Source: Clostridiaceae bacterium (GTDB lineage: Bacteria; Bacillota; Clostridia; Oscillospirales; Acutalibacteraceae). Taken from it: DNA of 19,940 bases. The stretch covers positions 1 through 19,940 of the forward strand of contig CAJGCL010000024.1 of NCBI GenBank assembly GCA_904501675.1. The letters are read 5' to 3'. The notes under the pieces were generated by a model. It made no database searches. It was not told the DNA's origin and saw only the letters and a list, made by a program, of their open reading frames with translations. This document shows, piece after piece, positions 1 through 7,781 of the stretch (positions are counted from its first letter, which is position 1; each line of letters opens with the position of its first letter). The position numbers were made by a program, and so were the translations under genes.

Positions 1-1035
1 AGGAACAAGCATAACTGTAATAATACCGCAGTAAACGTTAGGTAAAACATCAGTTCCGCTGCTTCTTATTGTCGGGTCAAGGTATGCAAGGTGGTTTGCA
101 AGGAAATCGAATATTGAAAAATATGTTTTGAATTCCTGTGGGAATGTGCCCGATGTTGCAGAGCAATTCATAAGAATAAAGTAAACGGGGAGTATAGCAA
201 AGCAAGAAAGTAAAGCTGCGCCAATGGAAGAAAAAGCAAATCTTACTCCACTGTCAAAGAATTTGCTGTTTCTAAGGTTATTGTATGCCCATGCAAAGAA
301 GCCTTTAACGCCTTTTTCTCTCTTTGCAAGCTTGCCAAAATAAGTTTCAGTAAAGGTAAAGCTTGAAAGATAGCAATAAATGAAATAAAGAACAGAGAAA
401 ATGCACACCATATAGCCCATGTAGTAGTTTGTTATGAGCGTAAGGGCAAGCGAAATGGTATAAAGCTTCATTTTTCTTTGGATAATAATGTACTCAATAC
501 CAAGCATTACAAGAGGGAAAAGGTAGAAGGAATCCAGCCACATTATGTTCCAATAGTATGCTATAAAGTAACCGCTGCAAGCGTAAAGCACACCGAATGC
601 GGCAGTAAGGGGGTTTTGGATATTGAATTTCTTTGAGATGAAATATGCAAAGGTAAAGGATGCTATTGCAGATTTTGTTATCACCATTGCCGCAATTGCT
701 TCAGGCATATTCTGGTGGCCAAAAAGAAGCATAAATATGGCAGTAGGTGAAGAAAGGTAATTATAGAAGTTACCAAGGAATGCACCGCCACCGCCTGAAT
801 TCCAAGAATAAAGCAAGCTATCAAGATTAGTAACTCTTTCGTAAAGCTCCGCGAAAAGAGGTCCGTATTGATGGTAAAGGTCCATTCTGAGAATGGTCAT
901 TTCACCAAATGGGAAAAGCTCATAGCAGTAGTATACAACCATCATAATAAAAGCCGTGCAAAGGGCAGCTAGATAGCAGTATCTTATATTAAAGCCTTTC
1001 TTAAAAACGGGATTATTTATAATTTTTTCCTTCAT
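1..1035 (-). CDS. YfhO-family multi-span membrane protein, N-terminal part (runs off the left edge)
   Basis: The reading frame is open from the ATG at 1035 down to base 1 (345 codons) and is cut by the window edge, so only the N-terminal part is visible. After a short basic start (MKEKIINNPVFKKG) comes a first hydrophobic segment, then a conserved-looking stretch with MDLYHQYGPLFAELYERV and LLYSWNSGGGG, followed by many hydrophobic segments. This pattern (DLxxQY...YSWN) is typical of YfhO-like bacterial membrane proteins, usually about 800-900 residues long. Family members have been linked to glycosylation of cell-envelope polymers; the role here is inference only. An AAAGGATG ribosome-binding site lies about 9 nt before the ATG. 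It is divergent from spoIIIAA and probably unrelated to sporulation. Confidence 0.75.
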   Translation of the reverse strand, partial: MKEKIINNPVFKKGFNIRYCYLAALCTAFIMMVVYYCYELFPFGEMTILRMDLYHQYGPLFAELYERVTNLDSLLYSWNSGGGGAFLGNFYNYLSSPTAIFMLLFGHQNMPEAIAAMVITKSAIASFTFAYFISKKFNIQNPLTAAFGVLYACSGYFIAYYWNIMWLDSFYLFPLVMLGIEYIIIQRKMKLYTISLALTLITNYYMGYMVCIFSVLYFIYCYLSSFTFTETYFGKLAKREKGVKGFFAWAYNNLRNSKFFDSGVRFAFSSIGAALLSCFAILPVYFILMNCSATSGTFPQEFKTYFSIFDFLANHLAYLDPTIRSSGTDVLPNVYCGIITVMLVP

Positions 1036-1196
1036 ATGTTACATCCTTTAGAATAGAGTAAATGCATTTTATATAATTACAGTAATAATACCATATATGT
1101 AAACTTCTTTCAATGAAAAATATGTAAAATTTTTCCACAGAACAGTTCTATTTTCGGACAAGTGATAATATTAATTTTTTGAAAGGAATGATAAAA
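1036..1196. promoter_or_regulatory. Divergent intergenic region between the yfhO-like gene and spoIIIAA
   Basis: This AT-rich 161-nt spacer must hold promoters for both directions. On the minus strand a TTTACA (1098-1103) lies upstream of AT-rich -10-like sequence, but no clean consensus pair is visible. In Bacillus subtilis spoIIIA is read by the mother-cell factor sigma-E; I see only a partial match to its -10 element (CATATATG at 1092-1099) and no convincing -35. A 9-nt direct repeat ATATGTAAA occurs twice (around 1095 and 1120). Individual promoters are not assigned. Confidence 0.35.
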
Positions 1197-2111
1197 ATGC
1201 AGGACTTTTTGAATGCTATTTCACTATTGCCTGAGAGTATTAAGGATATTCTTTCAAAAATACCACCGGATATTACCAAAAAAATTAAGGAGATTCGTTT
1301 TCGTAACGGAGAAGCGGTTACTCTTAACAGTGAAACTATTTACTACATAACCGAAAGCGGACTCCTTACAACTGCATATCTGAACAATCTTTTAAAAACA
1401 GACGATAAAGCAATGCAGGAAATTGTGTTTTGCCTTTCAAGACGCTCGCTTCATACATATCAGGATATGATAGCCAAGGGCTATATTCCTTTGAGGAATG
1501 GTTGTAAAGCAGGTGTTGTAGGCAGGGCGGTTATGAAAAACGGAGCTGTATATTCAGTTTCTTCATTTAACTCAGTAAATATACGAATTTCCCGGGAATT
1601 TCGCGGTTGCGCAAAGCCGCTTATCGACGCGGTAGGTGATTGTAGGTCTTTTCTCATTATTGGTCCGCCACTTTCGGGGAAAACGACACTTCTGCGCGAT
1701 TTATGCCGCTATTATTCAGGTAAGGAATGTGCTGTGCCTAAAAAAACTGCAGTAATAGATGAGCGAGACGAAATAGCCTCGCGTTCTTTTGGGTGCTTTG
1801 TTGATGTTGGCGTTCATACAGATGTTTTAACTCTTTATCCTAAAGCTATCGGAACAGAAATCGCGGTGCGAACTCTTTCACCGGATATAATTGTGCTTGA
1901 TGAAATCGGTACAGAAGAGGAGTCGAAAGCCCTTCTTTCAGGAGTGAACAGCGGTGTGGAATTTATAGCAACTGCCCATGGAAACAGTATGGAAGAGGTT
2001 ATACGTCGTCCCAATATCAAGACACTCATAAATGCAGGTGTATTTAAAAAAGCAGTTGTCCTTGCAGGCAGAAATGATCCTTGCGGAATAAAGGGAGTGG
2101 TTTCGTTTTGA
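1197..2111 (+). CDS. spoIIIAA: Stage III sporulation protein AA (SpoIIIAA), ATPase
   Basis: First gene of the spoIIIA operon; a secretion-type ATPase proposed to power or assemble the SpoIIIA-SpoIIQ channel between mother cell and forespore. With the chosen ATG at 1197 the protein has 304 residues, close to the roughly 307 of Bacillus. The Walker A motif GPPLSGKT is at residues 156-163 and Walker B IIVLDEIG has its acidic pair at about 235-236; an AIGTEIAVRTLSP segment and an ATAHGNS segment fit the AAA/secretion-ATPase core. An upstream TTG (1179) and ATG (1188) are in frame, but AAAGGA at 1182-1187 sits 9 nt before ATG 1197, which decides the start. The stop overlaps the TTG start of spoIIIAB in a TTGA. 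Confidence 0.95.
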   Translation: MQDFLNAISLLPESIKDILSKIPPDITKKIKEIRFRNGEAVTLNSETIYYITESGLLTTAYLNNLLKTDDKAMQEIVFCLSRRSLHTYQDMIAKGYIPLRNGCKAGVVGRAVMKNGAVYSVSSFNSVNIRISREFRGCAKPLIDAVGDCRSFLIIGPPLSGKTTLLRDLCRYYSGKECAVPKKTAVIDERDEIASRSFGCFVDVGVHTDVLTLYPKAIGTEIAVRTLSPDIIVLDEIGTEEESKALLSGVNSGVEFIATAHGNSMEEVIRRPNIKTLINAGVFKKAVVLAGRNDPCGIKGVVSF

Positions 2112-2554
2112 GCTTTATAGCAGTTGTTATAATTGCAATCTCCATTGTTGTTTTCGGCATATACGATTGCCTGAAATATAAAAAAGATACAAAAACCCTT
2201 GAAGAAACAATAAGCCTTTTAAATCTGTTTAAAAATGAAATCAATTACCGAAAAGCTGATTTTTATAATCTTGTTTGCATCGGTGAAAATCAAGGATATA
2301 AAAATATTCAGTTTGTTAATGGAAAAATAACTCCACTTTTTACTCAAGGTTCGGTATTCAGTAAAGAATTTATGCGGTTTTCAGAGCGGATAGGTACCAC
2401 AGATGCCATAGGTCAGGTGGAGCTATGTGATGAATATATCGAGAAGTTTTCAACCTATCATCAAAAGCAAAAATCAAAAGAGGAAGCAAAAATTCAGGTG
2501 AATTTATCCCTTAGCGTGTTAGGCGCTGTAAGCTTATTAGTAATTTTTGTTTGA
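2108..2554 (+). CDS. spoIIIAB: Stage III sporulation protein AB (SpoIIIAB)
   Basis: Second gene of the operon. The chosen TTG start at 2108 overlaps the spoIIIAA stop (TTGA, 2108-2111) and follows AAGGGAG (2091-2097) at a normal distance, giving 148 residues. An N-terminal hydrophobic anchor (about residues 2-22, SFIAVVIIAISIVVFG) is followed by a soluble, charged helical region with LEETISLLNLFKNEI, and a second hydrophobic stretch closes the protein (LSLSVLGAVSLLVIFV). This layout matches SpoIIIAB, a membrane protein resembling GspF-type secretion platform proteins. A longer reading from TTG 2081 lies inside spoIIIAA and is not needed. Position between spoIIIAA and spoIIIAC makes the identity secure despite low sequence conservation. 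Confidence 0.88.
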   Translation: MSFIAVVIIAISIVVFGIYDCLKYKKDTKTLEETISLLNLFKNEINYRKADFYNLVCIGENQGYKNIQFVNGKITPLFTQGSVFSKEFMRFSERIGTTDAIGQVELCDEYIEKFSTYHQKQKSKEEAKIQVNLSLSVLGAVSLLVIFV

Positions 2555-2559
2555 TTTAT

Positions 2560-2754
2560 ATGGATATTACAATAATTTTTAAAATTGTAGTGGTTGCTAT
2601 TGTTGTTGCAATAGTTAACCAGCTTTTACAAAAAGCAGGTAAAGAGGAATATACCCTTATTATCACAATTGCAGGGCTTATAATAGCTCTTATGATGTTT
2701 CTCCCTGCAATTATGGAGCTAAAGGATGAGCTGTTTGCTGTGATGGAGTTTTGA
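2560..2754 (+). CDS. spoIIIAC: Stage III sporulation protein AC (SpoIIIAC)
   Basis: Small two-span membrane protein of 64 residues, beginning MDITIIFKIVVVAIVVAIV, which lines up well with the Bacillus SpoIIIAC start (VNIIFQIAG...). Both ends are hydrophobic with a short polar centre (QKAGKEEY), as usual in this family. A TTG at 2551 overlaps the spoIIIAB stop (TTGA) and would add three residues; the ATG at 2560 fits the family length better, but neither start has a clear ribosome-binding site, so translation is probably coupled to spoIIIAB. The stop overlaps the TTG of spoIIIAD. It is an integral part of the SpoIIIA channel complex in the mother-cell-side engulfing membrane. Confidence 0.88.
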   Translation: MDITIIFKIVVVAIVVAIVNQLLQKAGKEEYTLIITIAGLIIALMMFLPAIMELKDELFAVMEF

Positions 2755-3140
2755 GCATTTTATCAATCTGCCTTCTTGCGATTGCTTCTCTCGTTGCTAT
2801 TCTCATTCTTAAAGATACAGGTTCTGTTTTTGCAACAATTATTCGTTTACTTGTGATTATTTTATTGGTTACAGGTATTGTTCCCGAAATAAAAGAGCTC
2901 TTATCTGCTCTCGATAGCTTTGCTTTTTTAGATAATGTACCGCAAAAAGCAATTACTATTATGATGAAATCATTTTCTGTTTTGGCTATAGGAGCGGTAT
3001 GCTCAGATATCTGCAGGGATAATGGGGAAAGCGGAATAGCAGGGGTTGTTGAAATGTGCACAAAGCTTATTGCATTAACTATTAGCCTTCCTGTAGTAAC
3101 GGCAGTAATAAGCGTTGCTTCTTCCTTTTTTTATAGGTGA
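2751..3140 (+). CDS. spoIIIAD: Stage III sporulation protein AD (SpoIIIAD)
   Basis: Polytopic membrane protein of 129 residues (Bacillus homologue about 133). It starts at a TTG (2751) that overlaps the spoIIIAC stop in a TTGA and follows GATGGAG (2742-2747) at a short distance. Hydrophobic segments lie near residues 2-20, 28-43 and at the C-terminus, with the family-like KDTGSVFATIIRL and FSVLAIGAVCSDICRDNGES in between. SpoIIIAC and SpoIIIAD are paralogous-looking small membrane subunits of the SpoIIIA complex. Spacing to the next start is only 4 nt, consistent with co-translation in one operon. Confidence 0.9.
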   Translation: MSILSICLLAIASLVAILILKDTGSVFATIIRLLVIILLVTGIVPEIKELLSALDSFAFLDNVPQKAITIMMKSFSVLAIGAVCSDICRDNGESGIAGVVEMCTKLIALTISLPVVTAVISVASSFFYR

Positions 3141-3144
3141 AAAA

Positions 3145-4263
3145 ATGAAACGGATTTTAAAAATATTCATGCTTGTTTGTGTTTTTGCGGGGCTTGTATC
3201 ACCCGTAGCAGCCGCAGTCGACAGCAACATAGACCGGTATGAAACAGAATTTGATTTTAATGAAATTTTTCAGTCAATGAACGAAGAAACCTTAAGTATC
3301 CTTGAAGAAATTGGAGTAACTGAAATAAGCTTTGATGCGATTTTTTCCATTGAACCTGAAAAGATATTTCAAGCCCTTTTTAATATAGTTAGCAGAGCAA
3401 TTAAAATGCCTGTGCAATTTACCTTTATATCAATGGGGATTCTTATGGTTACCGCTGTCGCATCTTCATTTACGGATAATACTCAAACAGTAGCTTTAGT
3501 AGGTGGTAGCGCTCTTTCTTTAAGCATGGCAGTGCCTGTTGCAAATCTTGTTTATTCAGTTTTTTCTGTGCTTGAAGCGTTGCTTGTTTTTACAAGTGCA
3601 TTTTCAGGTGTGTTCTGTGCTGTGGTTTCATCATCAGGAAACATAACTCAGGGAGTAACCTATGCATCTCTCACAATGCTTTTAAACACAGCTTTTTCAG
3701 GCGGTCTGACATATCTTTCTCAGCCTGTAGTCAACGCTATGTGTTCTGTCGGTTTTTTATCCTGCTTTGATATTTATAACTTTACAGAACGTTTTTCATC
3801 AATGATAAAAAAACTGTATGTTTTCGTACTTAGTCTGGTGGGAACTATTTTTTCGGGTCTTGTTACTTTAAAAGGCGTTCTCAGTGATGGAGTTGACTCA
3901 TTATCTTCAAGAAGTATCCGCTTTGTTATAGGTCAGAGCCTTCCTGTAGTAGGTGGTGCCGTAAGCGAAACATATTCCTCGTTGATATCAAGCCTTAGCC
4001 TTATTAAAAACACTGTAGGAGCGTTCGGAATAATTACGGTAATCATATTCGTTTTGCCTGTTCTGACAGAACTTATTATGTGGCTGTTTTCTTTGGAAAT
4101 AACCCTTAATGGAGCAGTGGCTTTTGGTGTTGGTAACGCTACAAGCTTCCTCAATGTTTTGAAAGATGCTCTTACGCTGCTTGTAGCAACAGTAGTTATT
4201 CTGACAACTGTTTTTATTATAAGCGTTGGCGTATGTATAGTAGCAAGGGGCGGGGGAATATGA
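3145..4263 (+). CDS. spoIIIAE: Stage III sporulation protein AE (SpoIIIAE)
   Basis: Large polytopic membrane subunit, 372 residues (Bacillus about 399). The ATG at 3145 is preceded by AGGTGA (3135-3140). The N-terminus is a signal-peptide-like segment (MKRILKIFMLVCVFAGLVSPVAAA, cleavage plausible after AAA near residue 24), followed by a soluble region and then about seven hydrophobic segments from residue 90 to the end. The stretch around ITQGVTYASLTMLLNTAFSG is typical. A longer reading from TTG 3115 would overlap spoIIIAD and spoil the signal sequence. The stop overlaps the ATG of spoIIIAF (ATGA, 4260-4263). Confidence 0.93.
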   Translation: MKRILKIFMLVCVFAGLVSPVAAAVDSNIDRYETEFDFNEIFQSMNEETLSILEEIGVTEISFDAIFSIEPEKIFQALFNIVSRAIKMPVQFTFISMGILMVTAVASSFTDNTQTVALVGGSALSLSMAVPVANLVYSVFSVLEALLVFTSAFSGVFCAVVSSSGNITQGVTYASLTMLLNTAFSGGLTYLSQPVVNAMCSVGFLSCFDIYNFTERFSSMIKKLYVFVLSLVGTIFSGLVTLKGVLSDGVDSLSSRSIRFVIGQSLPVVGGAVSETYSSLISSLSLIKNTVGAFGIITVIIFVLPVLTELIMWLFSLEITLNGAVAFGVGNATSFLNVLKDALTLLVATVVILTTVFIISVGVCIVARGGGI

Positions 4264-4730
4264 AGGAAGTAATACAGTCGGTTTTTATAAATTATATTTC
4301 CTGTGCAATTTTCGGTGGCTTTCTACAGTATCTTGCACCCGAAAGAATGAAAAAGTTCCTTCGTGCTTGCATAGTTTCTGTTATGCTTATCGTATCTCTT
4401 TCACCCGTATTAAAAATTGATTTTAACTTTGAAAATATTGATCAAGGTGATGAATTGGAATTGCAGACCCGATACGATACACTTATGCATACTGCAAACC
4501 TTATGGAAAAAGAGATATACACCGATATTAAGAATATACTCATAAAGCTTAATGTGGATGAATATGAAATATATGTAATCACCTCTGTTGACGAAACTGA
4601 AAATGCCGTTTTTTTAGACGAAATAAAAATAGAGGTGCACAAAGACTTTCAGGATAAAATATCCGAAATCAAAAAGCAAATCCCAAAAGAATATAAAGAG
4701 ATTTTAAAAATCGGTATAAAAAATGAATGA
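4260..4730 (+). CDS. spoIIIAF: Stage III sporulation protein AF (SpoIIIAF)
   Basis: 156-residue membrane-anchored protein. The ATG at 4260 overlaps the stop of spoIIIAE and follows a G-rich GGGGCGGGGGA. Two hydrophobic segments occupy about residues 8-22 and 36-55, after which comes a soluble domain ending in IKKQIPKEYKEILKIGIKNE. Family members share a ring-building-motif fold with SpoIIIAG/AH and with secretion-system ring proteins; that is established family knowledge, not something visible in sequence alone. It is somewhat shorter than the Bacillus protein (about 206). The stop overlaps the spoIIIAG start by 8 nt. Confidence 0.88.
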   Translation: MKEVIQSVFINYISCAIFGGFLQYLAPERMKKFLRACIVSVMLIVSLSPVLKIDFNFENIDQGDELELQTRYDTLMHTANLMEKEIYTDIKNILIKLNVDEYEIYVITSVDETENAVFLDEIKIEVHKDFQDKISEIKKQIPKEYKEILKIGIKNE

Positions 4731-5256
4731 TATTTTAAATAATCTTAAGAAAATCAAATTAAATAAAAAAACAGCCGGGCTTGTTATAGGGTTTGTTTGT
4801 GCTGTTGTTTTACTGCTCGTTAGTGAAATATCCGCCTTTTCAGAAAGCGAGGACATTAGCTACACCGATACGAACGCTTACTCTGCTCAGTATATCGAGA
4901 ACACCGAAAAAGAGCTTGAAAGAGTATTGGGAAAAATTGAGGGAGCAGGCGATGTGCGTGTTATGATTACTTTACAGAGCTGCTACGAAAATATTTACGC
5001 AAAATCGTATGAAAACGAAAAGAAACAAACAGAAAACTCTACTAACGAAAATTCAAAAGAAGAATATGTTATTGTCAAAAACGGCTCCACCAATGAGGAG
5101 TGTCTCGTAATAAAGGTTTATGAGCCCGAAATAAAAGGCGTTGCGGTTGTTTGCCAGGGGGCAGATAACCTTAAAGTAAAAACAGCAATTACAGAAACTG
5201 TTTGTGCGCTCTTTGATATAAGCTCTGCAAAGGTTTCTGTAGCTAAGAGTGGGTAA
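4723..5256 (+). CDS. spoIIIAG: Stage III sporulation protein AG (SpoIIIAG)
   Basis: 177-residue bitopic protein: a basic N-terminus, one membrane span at about residues 18-38 (TAGLVIGFVCAVVLLLVSEI), then a soluble domain in the intermembrane space. The segment ELERVLGKIEGAGDVRVMITLQS is the hallmark of SpoIIIAG, which forms a large ring in the channel. A low-complexity Asn/Glu/Lys insertion (about 100-125) matches the variable loop seen in the family. The start ATG at 4723 lies inside the end of spoIIIAF. Its last codons and stop fall in the left arm of the inverted repeat at 5246-5403, so the extreme C-terminus may have been reshaped by that element. Confidence 0.92.
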   Translation: MNDILNNLKKIKLNKKTAGLVIGFVCAVVLLLVSEISAFSESEDISYTDTNAYSAQYIENTEKELERVLGKIEGAGDVRVMITLQSCYENIYAKSYENEKKQTENSTNENSKEEYVIVKNGSTNEECLVIKVYEPEIKGVAVVCQGADNLKVKTAITETVCALFDISSAKVSVAKSG

Positions 5257-5403
5257 AGCGCATCCGAACCGGCCTTAAATGGCGGTGTTTCGGTACTTTT
5301 GACCGATTTGCCTTTGAAAGGCGATAGATTTACGAATTTTTTAACGAAATATGAGTGGAAAAGACTATCCCAAAATCTGGTTCGGATACGCTTTACTCAC
5401 TCT
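5246..5403. repeat. 25-nt imperfect inverted repeat with 108-nt core filling the spoIIIAG-spoIIIAH gap (MITE-like or structured RNA)
   Basis: The left arm (5246-5270, with core GCGCATCCGAACC) and right arm (5379-5403, with GGTTCGGATACGC) are reverse complements over 25 positions except two (one would be a G-U pair in RNA, one C-A). The enclosed core holds smaller pairings such as CGGT/ACCG (5291-5305), GCCTT/AAGGC (5309-5321) and GATAG/CTATC. If the repeat ends are taken at GAGTG/CACTC, both sides are flanked by TAA (5244-5246 and 5403-5405), which could be a short target duplication. The left arm covers the spoIIIAG stop codon. No T-tract follows, so it is not an ordinary terminator. Whether it is a miniature transposable element or a cis-acting RNA cannot be decided from one copy. 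Confidence 0.7.
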
Positions 5404-5429
5404 AATTAAAACGATAGGAGAGAATACAT

Positions 5430-5960
5430 ATGAATGTTATTTTAAAAAGAAGGCAACTGATTTTAGCAACTCTTGTTGTAGCTCTTGGTGCAGCGGTGTT
5501 TGTGAATTGGTATTATACAGGCAACAGCTCTCTTTCTACAGAGGATACAACGGGCTCAGAATATGTTCAGAATCTGGGCGAAGCAAAGTATGTTAACGCA
5601 ATACAAGAACATACACCAACCTTTGAAGAAATGAAATTTGACAGGAAAAAGAAAAATGATGAATCTCTTGATAAGCTTAATAAATCATTAGAAGCCGCAG
5701 GAAAGGACACAGAGGAAGCAAAGTCAATAACTGCATCAATAAACGCAATAACAAAAAAATCTGCTCTTGAAACAGACCTTGAAGCGCAGATAAAAGCGAA
5801 AGTAAACACCGAAAGCTTTGTATCAATAACAGACGATAATGCTCAGGTTACAGTTTCCAAAGGCACCCTTAACGAAACAACATCCTTACAGATTCTCGAA
5901 ATTATAACCTCAAATACCGAAATAGACCCTTCGAAAGTAATAATGTCGGAGCAAAAATAA
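5430..5960 (+). CDS. spoIIIAH: Stage III sporulation protein AH (SpoIIIAH)
   Basis: 176-residue bitopic protein that in sporulating bacteria binds forespore SpoIIQ and forms the ring of the mother-cell side of the channel. The N-terminus MNVILKRRQLILATLVV leads into a single membrane span (about residues 10-27), followed by a charged helical linker (EEMKFDRKKKNDESLDKLNK) and the ring-building domain (IKAKVNTESFVSITDDNAQVTVSKGTLNET). AGGAGAG at 5416-5422 stands 7 nt before the ATG. It is the last gene of the operon and is separated from spoIIIAG by 173 nt rather than the few bases usual in relatives. Confidence 0.93.
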   Translation: MNVILKRRQLILATLVVALGAAVFVNWYYTGNSSLSTEDTTGSEYVQNLGEAKYVNAIQEHTPTFEEMKFDRKKKNDESLDKLNKSLEAAGKDTEEAKSITASINAITKKSALETDLEAQIKAKVNTESFVSITDDNAQVTVSKGTLNETTSLQILEIITSNTEIDPSKVIMSEQK

Positions 5961-6002
5961 AACAATGAGCACTTGTTTTGCAAGTGCTCATTGTTTTATT
6001 TT
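5954..6002. terminator. Bidirectional intrinsic terminator after spoIIIAH
   Basis: A perfect 22-bp stem (5954-5975 with 5981-6002) around a 5-nt loop TTTTG, with A/T-rich outer parts that give a T-tract on either strand. It lies directly after the spoIIIAH stop and contains the stop codon of the convergent HTH/membrane gene (5996-5998), so it serves both. Confidence 0.93.
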
Positions 6003-7729
6003 ATATTAATCGAGTTTATTATTTTATATATTGTCTCATCATTGTGTTTGCCATCCGTCATTGAAGCGTAAATCATATAACTTTCAGCACCATCAATTGA
6101 TTGAAAATAGAATGAATAAACATGGTGTATCTGACCATCCTCAGATTGTCTTGTGTGGTATCCCAGGACACCTTGTATGTTGTTATCAGTGTTTTCGTAA
6201 TTTTTATACCAATCATCAACAGAGAGTGCAACTACAGCATAATATATTTTTGCGAAAAGATGGGAAATAGTTTCTCCTCTTGAAAGGTAGTTTGGTTTTG
6301 TGTTGTTAAAGGCTTCTTCTGCAACAATGAGTTGGTATAAATTCCGCTGTGTTCCTATTCCGTATTTGTTTTGTGCATTTGCGAATGTTTTTTCTATAAC
6401 GGGTAACAGAATATCGGCTTTATCACCATATATATCTGTCATTGAATTTAAATCAAACAAATCGTCTGCATTTTCTATGCTATCTTCTGTTATATATACC
6501 GTTATTGTGTTTTTTTCATTTTCATACAATTTGCTTGATTCGGTTTCTTTTGTAGGTGCAAGCCCTTCAGGAATTTTAAGAGAACAGTTTGTTTGTGTTA
6601 CAGTTGTATATCCTTCTTTTTTGCTAAAATTAACATCAGACTTGTCGTACATTTCTCTTGGTATGGGTGTATAGCTCTGTGTTGAACTTTTTTCTACTAC
6701 CCTGTATAAGGTTATAGCTCCAAAATGGCAAATGCTTGAAATTATAGAAATTATTATAATTGATGAAATCAAAGAAATAAATTTTCTGCTGTTTTTATAT
6801 ACAGGTATGTGAGTAATTTTACCGAAATGATCACGCCATGTAATGTTGTATGTATGACGGAGAGTTATTCCAATTAGAATGTTGAAAGTTATAAACAATA
6901 CAATTGTTGTAACTATATACTGTGGAAGTAAAATGATATTTTCTTTTAAATTGTAACAGCAAAAAATTGCAGTTGCAAGAAAAATAAAGTTTGATATAAC
7001 AAACAAACGCAAATTACTGTTAACAGCCTTGCGAGTGCTTACAATTGTTGTTGAATAAAATGTTTTAAATAGCGGGAGTATAAAACTTACGCCATATAAG
7101 ATAAACGCAATGAATTTTGTATGCCCACTAACAAGAGAGAACAAACTAAAGACAAAAGCTGAAAGATAAATTGATGTAAAATAAAACTTAAATGATTTTT
7201 CATCACTAACAGATGATTTAATAGCAATTTTATAAAGCTTTTTTAGGCTTAGCAAGGAAATTAAAACAGGAAATATATACGTGAGTGTATAAAGGATAAC
7301 AGAATTAAAAGGACTTATTACGCTAAAACCGAATCCATATATACAGCTTGAGAGAAACGCCAAAATTAAAAAAAGCACAAAGAAAAATAAACATGGGCGT
7401 AGTATTCTTGTAGTACATATGGTTCTAGTTTTCATAAATTTTTCGAATTTATGAGTTTCAAAGTTCTCTTTCATAAGCTTTTGGTGAAGATTAATATTTG
7501 CTTCTGCCTCAGTTGCATCGGTAATAATTGGAAAATTACCGGAAACAATATTTTCAGTAGTAATGCCTGTAAAAAAAGAGAGGTTTTTCAGTTGTTTTTT
7601 AGTTAAGGGTATTTTGCCTTCTAATACATCGTTGATGCTTTTTTCAGGTATATTCAAAAGGAGCGCCAATTCACTTCTTGTCAGGTTGTTGGTAATTCGT
7701 ATGTGATTGAGTAAATCAATGTGTGTCAT
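5996..7729 (-). CDS. HTH-domain protein with about seven membrane spans and an exported C-terminal domain, function unknown
   Basis: 577 residues from the ATG at 7729, which has GGAGGT six nt upstream; an ATG two codons earlier (7735) is too close to that site. Residues 1-65 look like an XRE/Cro-type helix-turn-helix (LTRSELALLLNIPEKSINDVLEGK then LTKKQLKNLSFFTGI). A linker of about 45 residues follows, then hydrophobic segments near 112-134, 141-162, 184-203, 205-222, 240-260, 267-290 and 318-342. The last 235 residues are hydrophilic, possibly outside the cell, with no motif I recognise. The gene is more AT-rich than its neighbours and is a single-gene unit with its own promoter and terminators on both sides. 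A membrane-tethered regulator is one possibility; no function is claimed. Confidence 0.85.
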   Translation of the reverse strand: MTHIDLLNHIRITNNLTRSELALLLNIPEKSINDVLEGKIPLTKKQLKNLSFFTGITTENIVSGNFPIITDATEAEANINLHQKLMKENFETHKFEKFMKTRTICTTRILRPCLFFFVLFLILAFLSSCIYGFGFSVISPFNSVILYTLTYIFPVLISLLSLKKLYKIAIKSSVSDEKSFKFYFTSIYLSAFVFSLFSLVSGHTKFIAFILYGVSFILPLFKTFYSTTIVSTRKAVNSNLRLFVISNFIFLATAIFCCYNLKENIILLPQYIVTTIVLFITFNILIGITLRHTYNITWRDHFGKITHIPVYKNSRKFISLISSIIIISIISSICHFGAITLYRVVEKSSTQSYTPIPREMYDKSDVNFSKKEGYTTVTQTNCSLKIPEGLAPTKETESSKLYENEKNTITVYITEDSIENADDLFDLNSMTDIYGDKADILLPVIEKTFANAQNKYGIGTQRNLYQLIVAEEAFNNTKPNYLSRGETISHLFAKIYYAVVALSVDDWYKNYENTDNNIQGVLGYHTRQSEDGQIHHVYSFYFQSIDGAESYMIYASMTDGKHNDETIYKIINSINIK

Positions 7730-7751
7730 AATCATACCTCCACTTAGTTTT

Positions 7752-7779
7752 ATTATATCAATATCAACATTTTTGTCAA
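7752..7779 (-). promoter_or_regulatory. Near-consensus vegetative promoter of the HTH/membrane gene
   Basis: On the minus strand TTGACA (7774-7779) and TATAAT (7752-7757) are separated by 16 nt, both perfect hexamers. Transcription would start about 7745, giving a very short leader before the GGAGGT. The -35 box directly follows the T-tract of the terminator of the upstream cysK-like gene. Confidence 0.85.
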
Positions 7780-7781
7780 AT

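Noticed and set aside
5246..5403. Inverted repeat read as an intrinsic terminator
   Set aside because: The 108-nt loop and the missing T-tract do not fit; spoIIIAH downstream must still be transcribed.
5351..5596. 81-codon open frame between spoIIIAG and spoIIIAH
   Set aside because: It uses the inverted repeat and then another frame of spoIIIAH; composition is not protein-like.
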